DNA from: Protea cynaroides
Taxonomy: Eukaryota; Streptophyta; Magnoliopsida; Proteales; Proteaceae
Direction of reading: 5' to 3'
Assembly: GCA_028583415.1 (NCBI GenBank)
Contig: CM053268.1
Span: 13,053,555-13,117,554, forward strand
DNA length: 64,000 nucleotides
In this document: positions 22,295-33,888 of the stretch, in pieces
How the letters are laid out: each line of letters starts with the position of its first letter
How positions within the stretch are numbered: position 1 is the stretch's first letter
Notes under the pieces: generated by a model
The model's database searches: none
The model's input: only the letters and a program-made list of their open reading frames with translations
What the model was told of the DNA's origin: nothing
Made by a program: the position numbers and the translations under genes

Positions 22295-23031
22295 TGTTGA
22301 TATCATATTTCACCCACCAACTGTTAGGTGACACGTGTCCCCAGGCATGCCGATATGGGACGGTGACTTGTGTCCGGGCAGCAATTATCTCCAACCCGTT
22401 ATTCTTGCTGGGTTGAAAGTCGCTGCATTCGACGGGTTGGAACCCACCAGCCATCTGCGTCATATGACAAGTCACACAAACTAGCTTACGAATTGGACAT
22501 GCTATACCTCAACTCGCCTTTCCAAGGATGGTCTGGCTCACACTCCCGTCACATCTCGTCTGGTGTGCTCTTGCAAGAATCCTAAACCACTACGTCAGCA
22601 AAGAACCCATTTAAGTAGGGAATCTTCTTGTGGTGGATAATGCGGATAGCTTGAGCAATTTGATAGATTATCATGCCTCGGTCGTAAGATGACCATCCTA
22701 TAATCTTGCGAGATTATCGGATATGCTCCTGGTAGTTAGGCAGTTATGCTTGGATCTTATCTAAGATTCTCTATCATCTATATAACCACTCGACGGTCCA
22801 AGGTAAAGTGATCTATCACAATTATCATCTGAATCATACTTGTAGACCTTCTTGAATTCTCCTTCTTCCCCATGTCTTAGAAGCTTGCTTTCTTCTTGCT
22901 AAGCTCCTTATACTAACTTGGTCTTCAGAGTGGACGTCGGACCATCTTGGTCCACCCTCCCATAACCCATTGTCCTTCTTGTTTTGTAGGAAAAAGAAGA
23001 ACCACAAGGCTATCAATATTACACAGCAACA
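22295..23031 (+). mobile_element. Solo LTR, family F, copy 2 (by duplication)
   Basis: Again 737 bp, TGTTGATATCAT to ACAGCAACA, with flanks CCACG (22290-22294) and CCATG (23032-23036); the left flank has one mutation. It has the same TATATAA box (22779-22785). It is a duplicate of the copy at 18073, not a second insertion. Confidence 0.9.
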
Positions 23032-23678
23032 CCATGTAAACATGTAGTTGCTGCAATCCTGATCAAGAGAGGTAGTGTAGAAGATCATGTATCATCATAT
23101 TTCTCTCCTGAAAAATTTAGGCTTTCTTATACTGATGTTATACATGATATGCCTAGCTTGGCCAACTTCAAGAACAATGGAGATGGTCATGTGATACGAC
23201 CTCCAGTTTTTAGGAGGCAAGCTGGTAGGTCATCCAAGAAAAGAAGAAAAGAATCTGATGAACAATCTGGTAGTCAGACTAAAAAAAGAAAAAATATTCT
23301 GTTAAATGTTCCTACTGTAACCAAATTGGTCACAACTCGAGGACATGTGAAGAAAAAAAAAAGAGCATTCTTCTTAGCAAGGAAACAACAACTACCATCT
23401 CAACAACAAACATCTACTAGAAAGGTATCACTTTTGTTTATGCCATATAAAGTTTCCAGTATTTATTTCTGCTACTCACTTATTCTTATATGTGATTTTG
23501 TAGAGCAAAAGGCAAGCTAGAACTACTGGGTCTCAAATGCAGACTAGATCCCAATCATCTATGGAATCTCAAGAACTATCTATCTAGGCAAGAGGGTTGG
23601 CAAGAATGGCTGAGAAGGCAGAAAAGTTCAGGAGAAATTGGGCAGAAACACGTAGGCAGAACACTTAGATGAAGGTGA
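23032..23678 (+). pseudogene. MULE transposase C-terminus, copy 2
   Basis: CKHVVAAILIKRGSVEDHV is followed without the 13-bp loss by SSYFSPEKFRLSYTDVIHD, so this copy keeps the better frame here. The zinc knuckle region is present but an A-run change near 23282 shifts it out of frame. The last exon ends near 23667. Confidence 0.75.
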
Positions 23679-25738
23679 GAAATTCTTTAAGTAATTGTTC
23701 TTTCCTTCTTTCATTTATTTTTATGTGAAGTAATATCCATTTGATGCATTTTTTTTTACCTCTTAACTTTGCTTCATCATATTGGTTGCAGGAGTCTTCG
23801 AATTTTCACTCTATTTGACAAGACATTTTCTTTTTAAATTTTCAGTTTCTTTCTCTTATTATGGTTTGAAGCTTTAAGGTTAGAACAATGGTGACAGTTA
23901 TGCATGAGAATATTTTTGGTTTGTATGGTGACAGTTGTGCAGGAATCTTTTGGTTAGTGAAGAAACATTGTGTAAGACTTTTGGTTTGATTGTAAGACAG
24001 CTGTGCAGGAGTCTTTTTTTTTGTAATATTCTACCTAGATTTCAGTATATTGCTTCAGTGTTTTAAGTAGGGGAACAAGAAGTTCAGTTCATGTTCATGC
24101 ATCAATGTTTTAGCTTCTTATTCTGATTATCTATGCAATCAAGTATGTAGCATCTGTTTTCTCCATTCTTTGCCTTCAAACTATGGTTATGTTCTAAATA
24201 CAGGTTGTGTACTCCAATCTTGTGTACTCCAGCCCCGGTGACAATTGTGTACTCCAACCATTTATTCTCTTATAATGGTTATGTTCTAAATACAGGTTGT
24301 GCTGCCCAAGGAATGCACCTTAGAGTTGCCCCTGCATGGATTGCCTGCTTTGATTTTGGTCTTCAAAAGATAACATTATTAGAGAATTAATTGGCTAGAA
24401 CTACTTAGTAATTGGGATTTGAAATCTCTGCAGAATATGAGGCATGGATGCAATAATTTGTTTAAATCTCTGCAGAATATTAGTTTTGTTGTCATGAAAT
24501 AATGTACTTTGTCCTCAGTATTTGGGATTTGATATTACTTTTGTATTTGCAAAGAGGTTAATATGCCTGAAGAGTGCATTGAGAATCTTCTGAAACATAG
24601 AGCCAATGTTGTTCTCACATGATTAATATGCATTCATAAAATCTTATAGAGCTTTAAGTATGCGATTCTTTCTGTCTTCTCTTAACTTGCTTTGCTCTGA
24701 TTTTCAAATACTGAGTAGGTTTCTCTTCATCTTTGCAGCCTTTTCTCCATGGTTTCCCAACTAGGGCTTTTGTTTTTGGGTTTATCATTTTTCTGCAATT
24801 CATTATCCCAAAGGTATACACCACCATTTTCTCTGAAATCTACTTGTCAATATTTATCTTTGTTTTCTTGAGTTGCAGAGATGATAAGTCATCCTTCTTC
24901 TTCCCATGTTTCTGATTGCCAAACATTTGCTTAAAAAACCCACGTTTCCTTGTGCAGGTGGCACCCATACTCTTACTTGGACCTGAATATGGCCACTTCA
25001 TAACCCTAAGGAAACTAATAGCAACTAGTAAGGCAAAAATGCCTTAAACCCATGTCCCTAAATTCTATTTGCATCATCTTCTCATGGCTTTTTACCTTTC
25101 TTCTGTAGACAAATTCTGTAATAAATTCTATAAATCTCTGCAGGATTTTTTGTAAGCTTCAGTGTCCCCAAGCTCTATTCCTGTTATTCAGAGAAGATGT
25201 TTCACAATGACAACTACTTTGTTGTAGAACTTCAAACAGATTACAGACAAGATGTAAGGTTGGACAGTGGAAACTATATCAAGTAATTGGTCAAATTTCA
25301 CAAGCTCAGATGAGCATCATTTACAATTGAGAGTACTACAGACTCATTTAGTACTGCTGATTATGCTAATGCGGTCAATCTTGTTCATCTGGAAGCAGTT
25401 CAAATTGATGAAATTTTGGAACATTGAAATGAGAGTCAGAGAGGAAAATTTTGAAACTTTGTATTATGTAATAGAAATGTCGTTTCATTGATAAAGAAAT
25501 AAAGGTTACCCATCTGGTCTACATGGTTTTATGAGATGGTACAATGACATTTTCTTTACACTTCATATCTATCATCATTGCCATTGGTATGCTGCTTGTC
25601 ATCAACCTTAGCCAATGGACTAAACCTAGTTGACCATATACCCATGTCTGAAGTAGTTTGTGCATTTTGTTAGTAGGAAGGCTTAATCAATACTAAACCA
25701 CAAATTCTTTTCACTAAACAAAGCTTTAAATTATCGAA
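23679..25738. other. MULE 3' non-coding region, copy 2
   Basis: Near-identical to 19441-21500. No gene recognised; the small ORFs at 24205, 24733 and 25267 are duplicates or chance. Confidence 0.5.
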
Positions 25739-26427
25739 GACACAAATGTCAAATACATGGATTGTTCTTCAAATCTAGTGTTCATACATACTAAATATAA
25801 GTTACAATTAATTAATTAATTCTCTCCTCAGGAATCTTCAATTCTAGCTTCTCAACAGCTTCAAGGAGCTCTCCAAACACCATTTAGCTCTAATTGCTCC
25901 TCTTAAGTAACCTTTCAAATAAGCTAGGGAAATACTTCTATCACTTCCTGTATTTAATGTCATGGTTTACGATGATGGAGAGGAAATAAAGGGGATAATG
26001 ATACTAACCAGAGAACCAGTGGCCAAAGATTCGATGATGCCGTGGGTACCGGAGATTAGAAGCTGCAAACTCAAAAAAATTGCATAAATGTGGGTACCGG
26101 AGATTCGAAGTTGTAAACTCAAAAAAATCGCACAGACGAGGGCACCTGATATTAGGGTTCACTAAAACTAAATAGAAATAAATCTGGAATAGTAAATTTT
26201 GATAAACAAAAAGGGTTAAAAACTAATTTGGTTTGTGATCGTTATAGGTCAAATTAGTAATTTTATCTCATTTTAATGTCTTTCAATTTCAAAGAAAAAG
26301 GGTAGAAATGTCTAATCACATTTTAAGTCTATTCTGTTAGTTAAGTGGGGGTAATTGATGTTTCTGGAAACCAGTGTGTAGTAGATGGATTTCGACATAG
26401 TTTATAGGTGGTAAATGAAAATTTTTC
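25739..26427. other. MULE right subterminal region with 48-bp tandem pair
   Basis: This is single-copy sequence ending in the right terminal inverted repeat (about 26370-26427). A 48-bp tandem pair starts GTGGGTACCGGAGATT at 26042 and 26090. Subterminal repeats like this can be transposase-binding sites in DNA transposons, which is an inference here. Confidence 0.55.
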
Positions 26428-27461
26428 CTAATTTATTATTATTCGTGTCTCATTCCTTTTTCTTTTCATTACTTTTATTTTCTTATCTATCATGTTGATG
26501 CTATATTAAAGAATAGTTTATAAAAAAGTTGCTTAGTCCCATTCCAATTTAGGAAAGGACTCTACCAGTGCTAATCCAAGTATGATTACTCCAAACATGA
26601 CATTGACATTCAAACATAGCCTACATAAATTTGTGAACTTCAAAATTAGTATTTGAATAAAGGAAAATGATTCTCGGTCCAGCTGTGTACCTCCTACACC
26701 AGTGCAAGGTCAATGGAAGTGCATGAACAAGCATCTAACTAAGGGGATGGGGTGGTCAATTCACCCCTATTGTGTCTGGGCATAGAAACACACTTCTAGA
26801 CAGGAATCTTTTTTCACTTCATAAAAAAAAAAAACCCTCTTCTTTTTAGGGTTACAATTATAGATTGGTCTATATTAAACTACATAGCTTTTGTACAAAT
26901 GGGCATTCTATATCACATTATAGGTTTAGGTGGGGATAAATTTTGGAGATAGGTAGGTATCATCTCTATTTTGTGTTGAGTGTTTGTTCAATTTAAAAAT
27001 AAATGAAATTTCGATTAGTCCTGTATACTTACCCTATCATTACTCAAACTTCCGTTCATACAATTTCTTTTCTGATTCCTAGAAAATCAAAATTTTTCTT
27101 CCATTTCTCCAAGATTACCATTCTATTAAGTCAACTAATTGACATGGTTCAACTGAATTAAACCCATCCCTATCTTATTGATAAAGTAAAGCCAAGAGTG
27201 ATGAAGTACGGCCAAGAGTGTCGGACAGGAGATCGCAACAAATGTTTAATCCATTTGAAATATGTACAGTCATCACTTTTGAATTTCAAATGTTTAAATA
27301 GCTTATATGGTTCCTTTTATCTCTCCAACAAATATTGGAGATACGATTTGTATTGGGTTCAGTGTCTTGTATTCTGTGGGGTCCACACGGTTACTGGAAT
27401 TGTACTTGAATTAGGGTTTAGGTCTACTACATATACGGGGGTAAATCGATAATTATGTGGG
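26428..27461. other. Spacer, probably older LTR-type repeat
   Basis: No ORF with a recognisable product. The last 300 bp (about 27140-27461, with AATATTGGAGATACG and TTGAATTAGGGTTTAGG) read as non-coding and continue, beyond the inserted nest, at 60095 (GATTAGGGTTTTTAAG), so this block and 60090-60430 were once one piece, possibly a copia LTR. Confidence 0.4.
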
Positions 27462-28708
27462 TGATGCGTGTCGAGCGCAACCAAAAATAAATTACTCTAC
27501 CTACAATGAATAGTAATGATAAGTAAAGGTCGATCCACAGAGACTAGTTAATCAAATTGTTTATTTACCAAGAAAAATGGGGATTTTCTTCTGCAATTTA
27601 ATTGATAATAAAATTAAGTAACAAAAATTCTATGGAAGATGATGTCGATTCAAGAAAATTTACTCACGGCTGCAAATTGATCACTGACCTCATATATATT
27701 ATTCTCTATTCAAATATTTAACCAAGGATTATCAAAAAGCCAGACAATCCTTACCTTCCCTAATTTCATTAATTTGAGCCCAGCACATAAATTAATTCTT
27801 ATCAATAAATCAATTGGTATTAAGCAATCCTCATAAATTTACTGATAGCATTACGCTCTTAGAGGGAGTTAAAGATGAACAACAATCTAACAAGCGTCAG
27901 ATTATTTAATTCACTCCATGTTTCCTTTAAGCAAGTAACAAAAATAGGATCATAATTGTTCTGCTCAATTGCTACTTTTTCTGAACACCATAACAATTAC
28001 GGATTATGAATTCAGGTTAGCTATAAACCACACAACTCACTCGATTAATAGGCATCTTAATAAATTGAATCATACAGTCATTAACTTGAAAAATCAAGAA
28101 ACACAGATATTTGAATAGAAGAATAATTAAAATTAAGAACAAAGTCTCACAATTTTACTAACATGATGGAATTCCCTTTGAATTGACTAAAGAACTTAGC
28201 TACACACGATAGAAAAGAAAGACAAAAGAAATAAAACTATCTTCTCAATAATTCTTGGATGCTCTATTACGTAGCCTTTACATTACTTAAATAGCCAGAG
28301 TAGGGAAGATTAAAACTGGTATGTCTAGAATTGACAACCTTATTACATGAAAATAAAGATTAAACAAAATCCTCTTGCCTAGATTAGATAGAGAATCATT
28401 CCATCATTAACCAAATGCCACCTCTAGACTTGCCAATCTTTGTAATATTCCATAGAGGTATATATTCTCCTCAAGATTTCTGACAATCAATCAAATCCTT
28501 CAAATAGTAAACCTTCTATGGATGGTAATCTTCCTTCTCTGGTTTGAATTCAAATCAGCTTTTCAGATCAGATTTTTGGATCACATTTGATTTCTAGAAT
28601 TCTTTCCATATTAAAAACTTGCATGAAATTCAGAAGGTCATTATTGAAAATATCAGAATTTTTTTATTTTAAACATAAATTACCAATACTTTCCACCAAT
28701 GTCTTATA

Positions 28709-30758
28709 TGTCACACCCCAATTCCGCACCATTCAGAACGGTGTGATGAACTGTTAATAAACCAACGGTTCAACCAAAATTTCTAATAGGATGTGTCCTT
28801 TTAAACTAAACCATACACATCCACAACCATAATTAGAATAAATACACAATAGCGAAAGTCTTAATATTAAATGAACTGAAGAATCTAACTGTGATAATCA
28901 TAAATAAAATATCAAATTATGTTGTATTAAAAAAGACATAAGTAAATAAATATCAATTATATTTCCTTAATAGTTTAAATAAGAATCTAATCGAAAACGC
29001 ATGAGTTGCACTCGCATGAGGGGTCATGCGTCTCCACTATATCTTCAGCCTTCATTGCAGCCACGTGCCCGTATACAGAAGCATTCATATAATCTTCCAC
29101 AGTGGTACCTGCATCATCAACTAAAAATATTCGACGTCGAAAGGGTGAGCACACATCACGGCTCAGTGAGAAAACAAAACAATGCAACAAACATATGCAT
29201 GCATTCAATTCATATCTATGGTCTGGTATATAAGTTTGTAATGTGCTATAGAAAGGTTCGGTGGCCGCCTCGCCTCTATACACGAGTGTGTGAAGCCGCC
29301 CAATGAAAATGGCACTGTCGACCCCACATGCACCCACTATGATACAATATACCCCCATGAAAATGGCATGGCAGTACCGGTTGCATCATACCAACACGTA
29401 AGCCCCTATTAGAGAGGGCTTGCAAACTGGGCTCGCAACTAACCAATCCTAATGTCAATCAGTGTATCCAAGGCCTCACCCCAACATCCCTCAATACATC
29501 CATAGAGATAGAGCTAAGGCCCCCCAGCAGAGTCAAAGACTACACGGTCCGAAACCACCTCCCCTGATACCCTACGGCGTAATAGTTCTGCTAAGGTAAT
29601 GGCGATACGACGATGTCAGTGGACAATACTTGTATAGAGCTATGACACAATATATCCAATGAAACGACATTGAAGTACCGATTGATACCATCCCCTATCC
29701 GCATCAAGTACACCAACAAACACAAACATTCACATGCCTATTCCTATCATCATCATCATCCTCATGTTATAAACAATGAAATTAAATATGCATGAACAAT
29801 ATTAATAGAAATATTGGATGACATGTTGAATGCACATTACAAGCATACACGCATAGAATCAGTCATGGCATTGGACTCAAGAAATAAAATAGTTTATTAT
29901 TTGCCAATTAGTTTAGGTCTTGTTCCCTCACCTTTGCTTGAGTGTAGATCCTCTTACAAGCTTTAAGAATCACTTTTATATCAATAGGAAAACCTAACAA
30001 GTCGATAGATTTTAATTAGAATTCATTCCAATAATTTTAGGCTTGCTGTTAAGTGAGGGTCGCAGGACGGGTCGCAGGTAGGGTAGCAGTTTTCTGCGAC
30101 CCCAGGGTATAGGGTCGATGCCAGGGTCAGATGTTCCATCGATCCTGGGTGCGACCACAACTTCCTTGGACTTCCCAAAAGCTAGGGGTCGTTCCTGTAG
30201 TCTGGTAGGGTCGATTCCCAATCAACCCCACGTACGACCCCACGTGGTTTGAGTCGACCTTTTCATCCTACAGTCCATTCTTTCATGTTTGGGTCCTATG
30301 ACTTACTACCATAATTCATTCTATGCTTGTTCTATGGCTTAAAACTCCAGGTTACTTCCTTACTTGCCTACCATGATTCCCTCTATGGATTTCATTGAAA
30401 TCTTCCTATGGATGGATGATTTAGGTTTCTCCTAGATCATACCCTCTTCATGAACTATTCTAAGGTCTTAAATTATTAATGGAAGCATACCCATACCTTA
30501 GGTTTGCTGAGATTCAGAGGTTTCTCTGAATTCTTCTCTTTAGTCTTCTTCTCCAACTTTCCTTCTCTTCTCCTTCTCTTCTATTTCTCTCACTTTCAAT
30601 TAGGGTTTCAAAAGGAGTGAAAGAGGCTAAGGGACGTCCTATTTATAGAGAAAAACCTCTCAAAATAAGTCCCATTGAGATTAGGAAAGAATCCCTTGAA
30701 ATTTGGAAAGTTTCCTATTTACGGTTTCTGTCGACAATGAGGGGGTCGATGAGGGGGT
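28709..30758 (-). repeat. Inverted LTR arm forming the left end of X
   Basis: This 2050-bp stretch is the reverse complement of nearly the whole X LTR. Starting from the LTR terminus (TGTCACACC) it runs back through the CGACGTCGAATATT and GAAACCCTAATTG regions to a point about 240 bp from the LTR start (the GACCCCCTCATCG region at 35815). It includes the TATA box in minus orientation. It ends in GAGGGGGT, where it joins the forward arm. Small ORFs here (28987-29358, 29276-29458) are not genes. Confidence 0.85.
30640..30647 (-). promoter_or_regulatory. TATA box of the inverted LTR arm
   Basis: TATAAATA on the minus strand is the counterpart of the box at 35934-35941 in the right LTR. In this arm it would drive transcription leftward, out of X toward the MULE. 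Activity is inferred from position only. Confidence 0.5.
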
Positions 30759-31370
30759 TGACAGTGCCGTTTTCATTGGGCGGCTTCACAGACTCGGGTA
30801 TAGAGGCGAGGCGGCCACCAAACCTTTCTATAGCACATTGCAAACTTATATATAAGACCACATATATGAATTGAATGCATGCATATGTTTGTTGCATTGT
30901 TTTGTTTGCTCACTAAGCCGTGATGTGTGCTCACCCTTTCGACGTCGAATATTTTTAGTTGATGATGCAGGTACCACTGTGGAAGATTATATGAACGCTT
31001 CTGTGTACGGGCACATGGCTGCAATGGAGGCTGAAGATATAGTGGAGACGCATGACCCCTCATGCGAGTGCAACTCATGCGTTTCGATTAGATTCTTATT
31101 TGAACTATTAAGGAAATGTAATTGATATTTTATTTACTTATGTCTTTTTTAATACAACATAATTTGATATTTTATTTATGATTATCACAGTTAGATTCCT
31201 CAGTTCATTTAATATTAAGACTTCCGCTATTGTGTATTTATTATGATTATGGTTGTGGATGTGTATGGTTTAGTTTAAAAGGACACAACCTATTAGAGAT
31301 CCTGATTGAACCGTTGGTTTATTAACGGTTCATCACACCGTTCTAAATGGTGCGGAATTGGGGTGTGACA
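30754..31370 (+). repeat. Truncated forward 5' LTR of X
   Basis: 617 bp equal to the last part of the right LTR (59371-59988), ending GGGGTGTGACA. The upstream 1.7 kb of a normal LTR, including U3 and the TATA box, is absent in this orientation. It shares GGGGT with the end of the inverted arm, so 30754-30758 belongs to both. The two arms 28709-29326 and 30754-31370 form a perfect-register inverted repeat with a 1.4-kb spacer. Confidence 0.85.
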
Positions 31371-31373
31371 ACT

Positions 31374-31387
31374 TGGTACCAGAGCTC
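31374..31387 (+). other. Primer-binding site of X (initiator Met tRNA type)
   Basis: TGGTACCAGAGCTC starts three bases after the LTR end. It matches the TGGTATCAGAGC-type sequence complementary to the 3' end of initiator methionine tRNA, with one change. Confidence 0.8.
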
Positions 31388-32201
31388 TCAGGTCCTGTCT
31401 TTTAAATCAGTATACTATCACAAAAGTTTGTGAATTGAGTTAGGATAAAATTTAAAAGCTTTAATAAGAACACACTGTAAGCACCTGTGTTGTTTGAGAC
31501 AAAATTAAGAAAGACAATAATGTACATATTAAAGGTGAAACCATAATGACAGGTGGGAAAAATCATAAACTTTCACCAAATTGAAAAGAAAACTGTATCA
31601 AGAGTATAATATAGAACATCCAAAGAGCTAGATAGGTTTATATAAGATGCGGTGCATTATTGACTTACTCTTATGATTATAGAGGATGCACATACCAGAT
31701 TTTAATTTCTCATGTCTTGACAGGATACCTTCTTGATTTAACCTGTCAATTGGAGTTATAGATATTGTTTCTTTAGTATTAGTCCTGATTATACCAAACT
31801 GAGCCACTCTCATGATCGACAACATGAACAGAGATATGAACTGAATGAACAGTTGAATGTTTAATCATGTCGAGCGTACATCTTTCGATTTATACCTGAT
31901 TTATTGATGTATCAAAACTTTTTCCAGATTTATTCCTATAGTGCCTTGACCAATGGCATTATATATACTCAATAGAACCTGTAACCATGAGGTTAAGAGT
32001 TGTAAAACTTTTATTTTCATATATTTGGACCACCATGCAACTTGATGATCTTTTGATGCCGGTTGGATTACCAAAGATTTGCTCCTGATCCTTTAAACTT
32101 AAGTTCAGTAAATAAAGCAAGAGTTTGTCATTATGTTAAATTGAAAGAAGCTAAATCTACCCCTCAAATCTTTAGACTACAAACTGCTTGTACGATCGCC
32201 A
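31388..32201. other. X leader and deleted gag region
   Basis: About 800 bp with no gag motif (no CCHC knuckle). The next coding sequence starts in the last part of the protease, so gag and most of the protease were lost from this copy. Confidence 0.6.
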
Positions 32202-33888
32202 ATGGGACTGGAAGTGGAATTAGAAAAAGGATATGGACCATGTCCAGTTCTTATTGACGAGAAGACTTTGGATGCAACCCTGATCCAACTTGAGATAGCA
32301 GACTTTGACATCATCTTGGGAATGGACTGGTTAGCTCGACATTCTGTAAACCTATTTTGTGCCGAAAAGAAGCTGACATTTAAAGACAAGGAAAGAGCAG
32401 AGTTCAGTTTTGCGGGAACCAAACTTTTCCGTAAACGAAAGCTCATACTCTCTGCATTAAAGGCTAGGAAGTGCCTTGAGAAAGGAGCAGTTGAGTATCT
32501 AGTATCTGTGGTCGATCTTACCAAGGAAGCACCACGAATGGAGGATATTGATGTCGTACGTGACTTTCCAGATGTATTTCCTGAAGAACTACCAGGACTG
32601 CCACCCGACCGAGCTACAGAGTTTGTTATAGATCTGATATCCGGAGCCGCACCAGTATCTAAAGCACCTTATCGAATGACTCCTACTAAACTGAAGGAAT
32701 TAAAAGTACAACTACAAGAACTGTTGGACAAGGGCTACATCCGACCTAGCATATCACCATGGGGAGCACCAGTATTATTCGTAAAGAAGAAGGACGGTAG
32801 TGTTCGATTGTGTATAGACTACCAAGAACTGAATAAACTGACAATCAAGAATCGGTACCCATTGCCTCGGATCGATGACCTGTTCGATCAGTTGCAAGGT
32901 GCCAAAGTGTTCTCTAAAATAGATCTTCGGTCAGGCTACCATCAGTTGAAGATCAGAGAAGGTGATATTCCCAAGACAGCATTCAGGACTAGATATGGAC
33001 ATTATGAATTTTTGATCATGTCTTTTGGATTGACGAACGCACCAACAACTTTTATGGAACTTAGAATCGGGTATTCCACGATATATTGGATACGTCGATT
33101 ATTGTGTTCATCGATGATATATTGGTCTACTCCAAGGACAAGGAAACTCATATTAAGAATCTAAACGTCACTCTGCAGTGATTACGAAAGGAGAAGCTCT
33201 ACGCCAAATTTACAAAGTGTGAGTTTTGGCTAAAGGAAGTCACTTTTCTAGGCCATGTTGTATCTGTTGAAGGAATTAAAGTGGATCCTAGCAAGATCGA
33301 AGCTATTGTGAAGTGGGAAGCACCGAAGAGCGAGGTAGAAATTAGAAGTTTCTTAGGTCTAGCTGGGTATTATCGACGATTTGTGAAAGACTATTCCCGA
33401 ATTGCCGTACCTCTCACCAGTTTGACTAAGAAGGGTGAAAAGTTTATTTGGACTGATAAATGCAAGAGGAGTTTCCAAACATTGAAGGCTAGATTGATAT
33501 CTGCTCCAATCTTGACCATTCCGATTCCAGGACAGCCATTTATTTTGTACACTGATGCGTCAGGATTAGGATTAGGATGTGTACTTATGCAAGGAGAATA
33601 AGTAATTGCTTATGCCTCAAGACAATTGAAGACACATGAGAAGAACTATCCCACTCATGATTTAGAATTAGCGACAGTAGTACATACTGTCAAAATATGG
33701 AGACATTACTTGTACGGAGAGAAATTTCAGATTAAATCAGATCATAAGAGTCTTACTTACCTCTTTAATCAGAAGGAGTTAAATATGATACAAAGAAGAT
33801 GGCTGGAACTATTGAATGACTATGATTCTGATATCCAGTATCATCCAAGAAAAGCTAATGTGGTTGCTGACGCACTGAGTAGAAAGGC
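32202..33888 (+). pseudogene. X pol: protease end, reverse transcriptase, RNase H
   Basis: The frame reads CPVLIDEKTLDATLIQLEIA and DFDIILGMDWLARHSVNL (protease C-terminus; the active-site DSG is upstream and missing). Then come APYRMTP, WGAPVLFVKKKDGSVRLCID, FSKIDLRSGYHQLKI and FGLTNAP, the reverse transcriptase fingers and palm of a Ty3/gypsy chromovirus. A two-base loss near 33060 shifts the frame just before the Y/F-x-DD site, which lies in another frame at about 33108-33125. Further stops fall at 33178 and 33599. RNase H follows with ILYTDASGLGLGCVL, its first catalytic Asp, and HDLELATVVHTVKIWRHYL. Not functional. Confidence 0.9.

Larger units (their letters stand above)
21501..25738 (+). 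repeat. 4.2-kb tandem duplication within the MULE, copy 2
   Basis: 4238 bp, head-to-tail with 17284-21500. It begins in the middle of the catalytic domain (MDTNNGM codons) and so has no DNA-binding part. It includes its own copy of solo LTR F, which shows that the LTR was already there when the duplication happened. Past 25743 the sequence (AAATGTCAAATACATGG) is the single-copy continuation toward the right MULE end. Confidence 0.9.
12999..26427 (+). mobile_element. Large MULE (Mutator-like DNA transposon), enlarged by insertions and a tandem duplication
   Basis: The left end (from 12999, TTTCATCTACCACCCAGAAA then CTATGTCGAAATCCATCTA) is matched inverted at 26370-26427 (TAGATGGATTTCGACATAG then TTTATAGGTGGTAAATGAAA), about 45 bp of close identity. 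The flanks ATAATTCAT (12990-12998) and CTAATTTAT (26428-26436) match at 7 of 9 bases, a decayed 9-bp target duplication of the Mutator size. Between them lie plus-strand pieces of a mudrA-type transposase. Without the 1345-bp and 737-bp LTRs and the second 4.2-kb copy the element would be roughly 7 kb. All coding parts are broken. Confidence 0.8.

Noticed and set aside
28987..31125. Paired ORFs of 101-123 codons with the same protein on both strands
   Set aside because: They come from the inverted LTR arms of X, and no LTR-encoded protein of this type is known.
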